DNA of 14,103 nt from positions 1-14,103 of the forward strand of contig JBGPIT010000090.1 in assembly GCA_041485125.1 (NCBI GenBank), read 5' to 3'. This DNA is from JBGPIT01 sp041485125. Its GTDB lineage: Bacteria; Desulfobacterota; Binatia; UTPRO1. This document shows positions 1-5,695 of this stretch, piece after piece; within the stretch, counting starts at the first letter, position 1, and every line of letters begins with the position of its first letter. The position numbers and the translations under genes are program-made. Below the pieces are notes generated by a model that was not told the origin of the DNA, searched no databases, and saw only the letters and a program-made list of their open reading frames with translations.

Positions 1-2
1 AG

Positions 3-221
3 CAGCTGCCCGAAGCCGAGCGCCTGTCGACGGACACGCTGGTACGAAGTCTCGTCGGCCGTGGCGTCGCTGCCGAGATCGTGGAAGATCCGGCCGACAT
101 CGCGGCACTGGTGGCGCGAGATGCCGCCCCGGGCGACGTGATCGTGCTGATGTCGAACGGCGGGTTCGGCGGTCTCGCGCAAACGTTGCCGCGCACGCTC
201 GCGCTCGACGCGTCGGACTGA
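3..221 (+). CDS. mpl: Mpl, UDP-N-acetylmuramate:L-Ala-gamma-D-Glu-meso-DAP ligase (C-terminal end only)
   Basis: This is the last 72 codons of a gene entering from the left edge, in frame from base 3 to a TGA at 219-221. The end contains GDVIVLMSNGGFGGL, which matches the characteristic C-terminal 'MSNG-FGG' segment of Mpl in the Mur ligase family. Mpl reattaches the recycled tripeptide L-Ala-gamma-D-Glu-meso-DAP to UDP-MurNAc in the cytoplasm, so it marks a DAP-type Gram-negative cell wall with recycling. The ATP-binding and central domains lie outside the window. MurC is the main alternative, but the SNGGFGG ending favours Mpl. The gene converges on the transglycosylase, with 47 nt between the two stop codons. 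Confidence 0.8.
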   Translation, partial: QLPEAERLSTDTLVRSLVGRGVAAEIVEDPADIAALVARDAAPGDVIVLMSNGGFGGLAQTLPRTLALDASD

Positions 222-268
222 TCCTGCGGCGTCCGTTGGCGTCGACCGCGGGGTTCCGGCGTCTCGGG

Positions 269-2377
269 CTACTGATCGACGTCGCGCGACGCCCGCGTCT
301 CGGTGTCGAGCGCGCGGAGCTCGCCGGGGGCGCCGTACAGGCGACGATAGCGCCGGTAGTTCGCGAGCACGGCCTTCACGTAGCGCCGGGTCTCGCGGTA
401 GCTGATGCTCTCGACGAACTCGTCGGGATCCGCCCCCGGCATCCGGCTCTCCCATTTCGCGACCGCATCCTCGCCAGCGTTGTAGGCGGCAAGCGCTTTC
501 ACGACGTTCCCGTCGTAGCGGTCGAGAAGGCTGCGCAGGTAGCTCGTCCCGAGACGCACGTTCGTCGGTGGTTGCATGAGGTCGTGCGAGCGCACCTCGC
601 TGCCCGCGACGTCGCTCGCCGTCCGGCTGAGGAGCTGCATCAGGCCGAATGCCGCTGCGGGCGAGGCCGCCTCGGGGTCGAACACGCTCTCTTGGCGCAT
701 GAGCGCAAGGACCAGGTACGGGTCGAGGCGGCGTCTGGTCGCCTCGTCACGCACGAGTGGCCAGTACGCCCTCGGATAGAGGTAGGACGCGAGCGTGGCG
801 CCCGGAAGCGCCGCCGTCTTTTCCATCCGGGTCGCGAGTCGGAGCGCGCGGCTCGGCGCCTCGACGCGCCGGTAGGCCTCGAGAAGGAAGGGTTCGCTCT
901 CGCCGCCGGCCGCGAGCTCGCGCGCCAGGGCGTCGAGCTCGCGCGCGGCGAGCCGATCGAGCCCCGCGCCCCGCAGCTCCTCGCTGCGACTCCAGTGGTA
1001 GGTGCGAAAGGTCAGCGACGGCGGTGGATCCCCGCTGAGCGGCACCGGCGGAGCGGGCAGCGGCGCCGTGACGCCGAGTCGAAGCTCGGCGAGATCCGCG
1101 TAGTAGGTCTCGGGCGCGACCACGAGAACCTCGTCGAACGCGCGTGTCGCACCGTCCGGGTCGGCGGCGCCCGCGCGCGCGCGGCCTTGCCAGTAGAGCC
1201 CCGCGTCGCGGTCGGCTTCGCCGGCGCGTGCGAGGTCGGCGAACGCCGACGCGGCCTCGGTAAAGCGCCCCGCCGCGTATGGCATCCACGCGATCCGCCA
1301 GCGCGCATCGCGGACGAGATCGGCGTCGCCGCTGACGGCGAGGACCCGATGGTAGTGGGAGGCCGCCAGCGCCTCGTTCCCTTCGTGCTCCGCGATGCGG
1401 CCCAGGGAGTACTCGATCGTATCGCGCTTCGGATGCGCGGGTGCGTCGCGGAGGAGCTGCTCGAAGAGCGGGCGCGCCTCTCCGTCGCGATCGCGGTTCC
1501 ACAGCATGGTGGCGAGGTCGAAGGCCGCCATACCGCGCGGCCCCTCGTCGCGTGCTGCGTCGCGATAGGTGTCCACCGCCTCTTCGATCTTGCCCTGTAG
1601 TTGCTGCGTCCGCGCGAGCGCGCGGAGCGCGTCGCCGCGCGCGCCGACCGCCGCTAACGTCGCGGACGCCTCGAGTCGGCTCTCGGCGAGGTCGAGTCGG
1701 CCTTCGAGCATCAAGACGCGTCCCTCGGCCAGCAGCAGATCGGGATCCTCGAGCAGCCAGGGAACGGCGTGCTCGAGCGCGGTTGCGTGCTCGCGTGCCG
1801 TCCCGGCGGCGCTTCCCCGCAGCTTCCGGATTTGCTGGTAGAGCCCGTAGGCGGCCTCCGGATCCTCCCGCGCTCGCATGTCGGCTTGGACGAGGAGCGC
1901 GTATCCGCGGCTCTCGTTGTCGCTTCCCGCCGCGCCGAGCGTCCGATCGGCGAACTCCTCGGCGCGGGGATCGCCGAGCGCGAGCGCGACACGCGCACGG
2001 CGCGCGAGCGCACGCGGAATCCAGACGCTGTCCGGGTGGGTCGCGAGCAGCCGGTCGTCGAAGCGCGCCGCCTCGTCGTAGCGGCGCGCGCGCTCGGAGA
2101 GCTCGGCGAGCGAGGAGAGGTGATAGTCCTCGAGCGCCGGGTAGCTCTCGAGAAGGATCAGGAAGCGAGCGCGGGCGGCGTCATCGTCGCGGTGCGCGGC
2201 GAGCGTGACGGCCTCGACGAAGAGCGCGCGAGGATCCGACGTCAGCTGTGCCGAGGTGGGCGTCGTCTCGGGCGTCGCGACCGCCGGTCGCTGCAGCGAC
2301 TCTCGCCCGCATCCGCCGGTGAGCAGGGCTGCGACGAGAAGGGCACGCACCCCGGCGCTCTCGCCACCCACCCACAT
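269..2377 (-). CDS. slt: Soluble-type lytic transglycosylase, exported or lipoprotein form
   Basis: This is a peptidoglycan lytic transglycosylase that cleaves the MurNAc-GlcNAc bond to give 1,6-anhydro-muropeptides in the periplasm. The C-terminal third is a goose-lysozyme-like SLT domain. It shows the catalytic glutamate in ALMRQESVFDP (about residue 563 counted from the chosen start), then AAFGLMQL, and the AYNAG motif near residue 636. Roughly 500 residues before it are alanine-rich helical hairpins of TPR/superhelix type, the usual Slt70 architecture. I chose the ATG at 2377 (702 aa) because it gives a compact signal peptide, GVRALLVAALLTGGC; the C could be a lipobox cysteine, though TGG is not an ideal lipobox. 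An in-frame ATG at 2413 would add 12 residues. No clear Shine-Dalgarno sequence precedes either start. It stands alone on the minus strand, divergent from maf. Confidence 0.88.
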   Translation of the reverse strand: MWVGGESAGVRALLVAALLTGGCGRESLQRPAVATPETTPTSAQLTSDPRALFVEAVTLAAHRDDDAARARFLILLESYPALEDYHLSSLAELSERARRYDEAARFDDRLLATHPDSVWIPRALARRARVALALGDPRAEEFADRTLGAAGSDNESRGYALLVQADMRAREDPEAAYGLYQQIRKLRGSAAGTAREHATALEHAVPWLLEDPDLLLAEGRVLMLEGRLDLAESRLEASATLAAVGARGDALRALARTQQLQGKIEEAVDTYRDAARDEGPRGMAAFDLATMLWNRDRDGEARPLFEQLLRDAPAHPKRDTIEYSLGRIAEHEGNEALAASHYHRVLAVSGDADLVRDARWRIAWMPYAAGRFTEAASAFADLARAGEADRDAGLYWQGRARAGAADPDGATRAFDEVLVVAPETYYADLAELRLGVTAPLPAPPVPLSGDPPPSLTFRTYHWSRSEELRGAGLDRLAARELDALARELAAGGESEPFLLEAYRRVEAPSRALRLATRMEKTAALPGATLASYLYPRAYWPLVRDEATRRRLDPYLVLALMRQESVFDPEAASPAAAFGLMQLLSRTASDVAGSEVRSHDLMQPPTNVRLGTSYLRSLLDRYDGNVVKALAAYNAGEDAVAKWESRMPGADPDEFVESISYRETRRYVKAVLANYRRYRRLYGAPGELRALDTETRASRDVDQ

Positions 2378-2454
2378 CGCATTCCGGCTAGCATCGCGTC
2401 GGAAGGGCCGCAATGGAGCTCGACGCGCGGAGGTCGCCGCGCGATCGCCGCGCG

Positions 2455-2484
2455 GGTGCTGGCCTGTTTAATTCAGCCAGCACC
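2455..2484. repeat. Inverted repeat in the slt-maf divergent region
   Basis: GGTGCTGGC (2455-2463) and GCCAGCACC (2476-2484) are perfect 9-bp arms around a 12-nt AT-rich centre (CTGTTTAATTCA). It lies in the 158-nt region between the divergently oriented slt and maf genes. A terminator is not expected there, so an operator or a leader-RNA hairpin is the more natural reading. The AT-rich centre stands out in very GC-rich surroundings. Confidence 0.6.
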
Positions 2485-2499
2485 GCCGCGCGCGCTACC

Positions 2500-2530
2500 T
2501 TGACAGGCCGGCATGCCTCCGGCACGTCTA
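2500..2530 (+). promoter_or_regulatory. Possible promoter for the maf operon
   Basis: A perfect -35 hexamer TTGACA lies at 2500-2505, 30 nt upstream of the maf ATG. The matching -10 is poor: nothing close to TATAAT or TAGGAT occurs 16-18 nt downstream, and CGTCTA at 2525-2530 would need a 19-nt spacer. The call rests mainly on the -35 and on its position just ahead of a six-gene operon. Confidence 0.35.
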
Positions 2531-2535
2531 CCGCG

Positions 2536-3135
2536 ATGTCGGAGCGCACGCCTCCCGTTTCGGAGCGCTCCTCTCTCGTTCTCGTTTCCGCGTCGCCGCG
2601 CCGGCGCTGGCTCCTCGCGAAGCTCGGCGTCGCCTTCGAGGTGCTCTCGGTCGACATCGACGAGCGCTCGCGGCCCGGTGAGCCCCCGATCGACTTCGCG
2701 CAACGCATGGCCGACGAGAAGGCCGCGGCGGCGTTGCCGAGCCGGGGGGATGCGTGGCTTCTCGCCGCCGACACCGTGGTCGCGGTCGACGGCGCCAGCT
2801 GGGGGAAGCCGCGCGACGAGAACGAGGCGACGTCGATGCTCGCGACGCTCTCCGGACGGCGCCACACGGTCTATACCGGCGTGACGTTGCTCCAGCCCGG
2901 CGGCACGCCCGCCGCGCGCACGGTGACCGCAACCGACGTCTGCTTCCGGATGCTCAGCGCCGCCGAGATCCGGGCCTACATCGCGACCGGCGAGCCCTTC
3001 GATCGCGCCGGCGCGTACGCGATCCAAGGCGAGGGCGCACACCTCATCGATCGCCTCGACGGGTCCTACACCAACGTCATCGGCCTGCCGTTGCCGGAGG
3101 TCGCGCAGTGGCTGCGCGAATCGCGGATCCTCTGA
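2536..3135 (+). CDS. maf: Maf-like nucleotide pyrophosphatase (septum formation protein Maf family)
   Basis: This 199-aa protein belongs to the Maf/HAM1-related family, which hydrolyses non-canonical or modified nucleoside triphosphates to monophosphates and pyrophosphate in the cytoplasm. It shows the N-terminal signature LVLVSASPRRRWLL, where the family motif is S-x-S-P-R-R, then DEKA, LAADTVV, GKPRDENEA, LSGRRHTVYTGV and the C-terminal GAYAIQGEGAHLIDRLDGSYTNVIGLP. The ATG at 2536 is chosen because it places the SASPRR motif where family members have it; the longer upstream reading is not Maf-like. It is the first gene of the operon, and its last 28 nt overlap the start of yggS. Substrate preference (m7G-type versus dTTP/UTP-type Maf) cannot be decided by eye. 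Confidence 0.92.
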   Translation: MSERTPPVSERSSLVLVSASPRRRWLLAKLGVAFEVLSVDIDERSRPGEPPIDFAQRMADEKAAAALPSRGDAWLLAADTVVAVDGASWGKPRDENEATSMLATLSGRRHTVYTGVTLLQPGGTPAARTVTATDVCFRMLSAAEIRAYIATGEPFDRAGAYAIQGEGAHLIDRLDGSYTNVIGLPLPEVAQWLRESRIL

Positions 3136-3809
3136 CCGAGCGGTATGCCGCCGTCCGCGCCCGCATCGCGGCGGCGTGTCGGCGTGCGGGCCGCGACGAG
3201 GATTCGGTGCGCCTGGTCGCGGTGAGCAAGGACGTCGATGCGTCGCGTGTCCGTGCGCTCGCGGCGCTCGGTGCATGCCGCTTCGGCGAGAACTACGTGC
3301 AGGAGTGGACTGCCAAGCGCGCGCAGCTCGCCGATCTCGACGGGGTCGAGTGGCACTTCATCGGTCGCATCCAGCGCAACAAGGCGCCTGCCGTCGCGAC
3401 GGCGTCGTTGGTCCATTCCGTCGCCGACCGCGAGATCGGCGCCGCGCTCGATCGCGAGGCGGCGCGTGCCGGACACCCGCTGCCGGTTCTCGTGCAGGTG
3501 AACGTCGGCGGCGAGGCGACCAAAGGCGGCGTCGCGCCCCCCACGCTCCCCGACCTGCTCGTGTCGTTGCGGCAGCTGGCCTTCCTCCGCGTGCGGGGTC
3601 TGATGACCGTGCCGCCGCCGGTCGATCCGGAGCGCGCGCGCCCGTTTTTCCGCGCCTTGCGCGAGCTCCGCGATCGGCAAGCGCACGCCGACGAGCTGGT
3701 CGAGCTGTCCATGGGCATGAGCAGCGATTTCGAGGTCGCGATCGAGGAGGGCGCCACCCTGGTGCGCGTCGGTACCGCGATCTTCGGACCGCGCAAGGAG
3801 GCAGCGTGA
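3108..3809 (+). CDS. yggS: YggS/PLPBP-type pyridoxal 5'-phosphate homeostasis protein
   Basis: This 233-aa protein of the YggS/PROSC family is a single alanine-racemase-like TIM barrel that binds pyridoxal 5'-phosphate and buffers vitamin B6 and amino-acid pools without known enzymatic activity. The PLP-binding lysine is K41 in LVAVSKDVD. Other hallmarks are GENYVQE, WHFIGRIQRNK, VLVQVNVGGEATKGG, RGLMTVPPP and the phosphate-binding SMGMSSDFEVAIEEGATLVRVGTAIFG. The GTG at 3108 is chosen because GGAGG at 3095-3099 sits 8 nt upstream and the length then matches the family. The start is inside maf, giving a 28-nt overlap. The stop overlaps the proC start. Adjacency to proC is a classic conserved pair. 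Confidence 0.93.
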   Translation: MAARIADPLTERYAAVRARIAAACRRAGRDEDSVRLVAVSKDVDASRVRALAALGACRFGENYVQEWTAKRAQLADLDGVEWHFIGRIQRNKAPAVATASLVHSVADREIGAALDREAARAGHPLPVLVQVNVGGEATKGGVAPPTLPDLLVSLRQLAFLRVRGLMTVPPPVDPERARPFFRALRELRDRQAHADELVELSMGMSSDFEVAIEEGATLVRVGTAIFGPRKEAA

Positions 3810-4615
3810 GAAAGCTCGGTCTGCTCGGTGCCGGCAACATGGCGGGCGCGCTCGTCAAAGGTCTGCTCGAAACCAAGCGCTGCAAGGCGCGCGACGTCTG
3901 GGCGAGTGACAGCGAGCCGCGCCAGCTCCGGCGCATGCGCCGGCAGTTCGGAATCGACGCCGCGCCCGACAACGCGACGCTCATCACTGACAGTGCCGTG
4001 ATCGTTCTCGCCGTGAAGCCGCAGGTGATGGACGCGGTGCTGGCGGAGATCCGGCCCGCCGTGACGCGCCGCCAGCTCTTCGTCTCGATCGCCGCCGGGA
4101 TTACGCTCGCGCGGCTCGAGCAGGCGCTCGGCCCGCAGGCGCGGGTGATCCGGGTGATGCCGAACACGCCGGCGCTCGTCGGCGCCGCGATGTCGGTGCT
4201 GGTGCGCGGCCGGCGCGCGACTGCCGCCGACGCGCGGCTCGTCGTCGACCTCTTCGGTGGAGTCGGTGAGGTGGTCGAGGTAAAGGACGAGGCGCTCATG
4301 GACGCGATCACGGGTCTTTCCGGCAGCGGTCCCGCATACGTCTATCGCTTCGCCGAAGGACTGATCGCGGGAGCGGTCGCCGAGGGACTCGACGAGCGCC
4401 TGGCGCGGCGCCTCACGTATCAAACCATCCGCGGTGCCGCATTGATGTTGCAACAGACCGGACGCTCACCCGAGGAGCTGCGCGCGATGGTGACGTCGCC
4501 GGGCGGCACGACGTTGGCCGGACTGCAGGCACTCGACGACGCGGGGTTCGTCGGCGGTCTCGCCGGCGCGATCGCCGCCGCGACCCGTCGCTCGCGCGAG
4601 CTCGGACGGGGTTGA
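3806..4615 (+). CDS. proC: Pyrroline-5-carboxylate reductase
   Basis: ProC catalyses the last step of proline synthesis, the NAD(P)H-dependent reduction of 1-pyrroline-5-carboxylate to proline in the cytoplasm. The 269-aa protein has the N-terminal Rossmann motif GLLGAGNMA (residues 5-13), VLAVKPQVMDAVL, VIRVMPNTPALVGAAMS, and the C-terminal dimerisation/substrate region TGLSGSGPAYVY (about residue 170) and TSPGGTTLAGL (about residue 230), all typical of ProC. The GTG start at 3806 overlaps the yggS TGA by 4 nt and is preceded by AAGGAGG at 3795-3801. Length is normal and no key motif is missing. Confidence 0.95.
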   Translation: MRKLGLLGAGNMAGALVKGLLETKRCKARDVWASDSEPRQLRRMRRQFGIDAAPDNATLITDSAVIVLAVKPQVMDAVLAEIRPAVTRRQLFVSIAAGITLARLEQALGPQARVIRVMPNTPALVGAAMSVLVRGRRATAADARLVVDLFGGVGEVVEVKDEALMDAITGLSGSGPAYVYRFAEGLIAGAVAEGLDERLARRLTYQTIRGAALMLQQTGRSPEELRAMVTSPGGTTLAGLQALDDAGFVGGLAGAIAAATRRSRELGRG

Positions 4616-4624
4616 GGAGGACGC

Positions 4625-4924
4625 ATGTTCGTATTCGCGAATTTCTTGCTCGGCCTCGCCAAGGTCATCGACATGCTGCTGTGGTTCTACATGTGGATTC
4701 TGATCGCGCGCGTGGTGATCTCGTGGGTGAATGCCGACCCCTACAATCCGATCGTGCGTGCGATCGTGACCGCGACCGAGCCGCTCTTGTATCGCATCCG
4801 GCGCTCGCTGCCGGTCTTTGCCGGCGGCATCGACTTCTCGCCGTTGATCGTCTTCGCCGGCATCTACTTCCTGCAGATCTTCCTGGTGCAGAGCATGGTC
4901 GATCTCGCCCTCAGGATGCGGTGA
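4625..4924 (+). CDS. yggT: YggT family integral membrane protein
   Basis: This is a 99-aa hydrophobic protein of the YggT (YlmG) family in the single-repeat form, about half the length of E. coli YggT. Two long hydrophobic stretches, at about residues 2-36 and 62-92, flank a basic loop containing the family-typical VISWVNADPYNPIVRAI and EPLLYRIRRSLP. Family members are inner-membrane proteins implicated in osmotic stress, cell division or membrane organisation; the biochemical role is unsettled. The ATG at 4625 follows a strong GAGGAGG with good spacing. The gene starts 9 nt after proC ends and overlaps yggU by 4 nt, so it is part of the same transcript. Confidence 0.9.
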   Translation: MFVFANFLLGLAKVIDMLLWFYMWILIARVVISWVNADPYNPIVRAIVTATEPLLYRIRRSLPVFAGGIDFSPLIVFAGIYFLQIFLVQSMVDLALRMR

Positions 4925-5232
4925 CGCGGGCGCAGACGATCCTCCGCGTCCGCGTCGTTCCGCGCGCAGCGCGGGCGCGGCTCGCCGTCGAGCAGGATGG
5001 CCGGGTGCGCGCACATCTCACCGCGCCGCCCGTGGACGGCGCCGCGAATCGCGCGCTCATCGCGCTCCTCGCCAAGGAGCTCGACGTGCCGAAGCGCGAT
5101 GTCGCGATCACGCGTGGAGAGCGCGGGCGCGAGAAGCTCGTCGCGGTGAGCGGCCGCACCGCCGCCGAGATCGCGCGGCTGCTTGGGGCGCCGGCAGGTA
5201 TCGCCGTTGACAAGCCGAACGGTCGTGGCTAG
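4921..5232 (+). CDS. yggU: YggU family protein (DUF167)
   Basis: This small 103-aa DUF167/YggU protein keeps the family core: LRVRVVPRAARARL, then HLTAPPVDGAANRALIALLAKEL, then SGRTAAEIARLL. Its molecular function is not established; the fold is a small alpha/beta domain. The GTG start at 4921 forms a GTGA overlap with the yggT stop, which indicates translational coupling. The last codons hold a perfect TTGACA and the TAG stop lies in a matching -10 position, so the 3' end also seems to carry the fmdB promoter. Confidence 0.88.
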   Translation: MTRAQTILRVRVVPRAARARLAVEQDGRVRAHLTAPPVDGAANRALIALLAKELDVPKRDVAITRGERGREKLVAVSGRTAAEIARLLGAPAGIAVDKPNGRG

Positions 5233-5235
5233 ATC
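5207..5235 (+). promoter_or_regulatory. Sigma70-type promoter for fmdB, inside the end of yggU
   Basis: A consensus -35 TTGACA at 5207-5212 is followed after exactly 17 nt by TAGATC at 5230-5235 (three of six -10 positions match, including the initial TA). The -10 overlaps the yggU stop codon. Transcription would start near 5242, leaving a leader of about 20 nt with the GGAGGA ribosome-binding site before the fmdB ATG at 5264. The perfect -35 and optimal spacing support it; the imperfect -10 limits confidence. Confidence 0.5.
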
Positions 5236-5263
5236 TGGAAGTTGCCGAAATCACGGAGGAATC

Positions 5264-5620
5264 ATGCCGATCTACGAATATCACTGCAGCAAGTGCGGCG
5301 ACTTCGAGGTGATGCAGAAGATGAGCGATGCACCGCTGTCGGAATGTCCGACCTGTCATCGCAAGGTGCGCAAGCTGATGTCCTCCACGTCGTTCCAGCT
5401 CAAAGGCAGCGGGTGGTACGTCACCGACTACGGCAAGAAGGGGAACGCCGGCGGCAAGGCGGACGAGAAGAAATCTGACGACAAGAAAGCCTCCGACAAG
5501 AAGGCTCCGACCGAGAGCGCGGGCGAGAGCAAGGAAACGAAGTCCGAGAGCACCGGCTCGAGCTCGAGCAGCGACAGCGGCGGCACGGGCAAGAGCGGCG
5601 AGAAGGCGGCGGCCGCCTGA
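5264..5620 (+). CDS. FmdB-family zinc-ribbon protein with charged low-complexity tail
   Basis: The 118-aa product begins MPIYEYHCSKCGDFEVMQK, the signature of the FmdB putative regulatory protein family, a small zinc ribbon with C8xxC11 and C28xxC31 as likely metal ligands. The family was named from a gene near formamidase, and its function is generally unknown. After about residue 60 the sequence becomes a hydrophilic tail rich in Lys, Ser, Glu, Asp and Gly (DDKKASDKKAPTE, then a serine run), probably disordered. The ATG at 5264 is preceded by GGAGGA at 5255-5260. It is the last gene before a strong terminator and may be read both from the operon and from its own promoter. Confidence 0.88.
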   Translation: MPIYEYHCSKCGDFEVMQKMSDAPLSECPTCHRKVRKLMSSTSFQLKGSGWYVTDYGKKGNAGGKADEKKSDDKKASDKKAPTESAGESKETKSESTGSSSSSDSGGTGKSGEKAAAA

Positions 5621-5646
5621 GACTCGCAACCAACGCGTCACCGACG

Positions 5647-5681
5647 ATACCGCAGGGGCGAAGCTCCTGCGGTATTTTTTT
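5647..5681 (+). terminator. Intrinsic terminator after fmdB
   Basis: ATACCGCAGG (5647-5656) and CCTGCGGTAT (5666-5675) form a perfect 10-bp stem around a 9-nt loop, followed directly by seven T residues (5675-5681). It begins 26 nt after the fmdB stop and closes the maf-to-fmdB operon. It also ends only 14 nt before the hyuA start codon. Confidence 0.93.
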
Positions 5682-5695
5682 GTGAGCCGCTCGCG

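Noticed and set aside
236..1600. Long plus-strand open frame opposite the transglycosylase gene
   Set aside because: It is antisense to a clear SLT-domain gene, shows no domain, is Arg/Ala-rich, and is expected in GC-rich DNA where stop codons are rare on the opposite strand.
3766..3780. GTCGGTACCG similar to the core of the 10592 palindrome
   Set aside because: It is inside yggS coding sequence, explained by codons for a conserved VGTAIFG segment, and lacks the full 14-bp symmetry.
3293..4453. 386-codon minus-strand open frame across yggS and proC
   Set aside because: It spans two well-supported genes on the other strand and has no recognisable motif.
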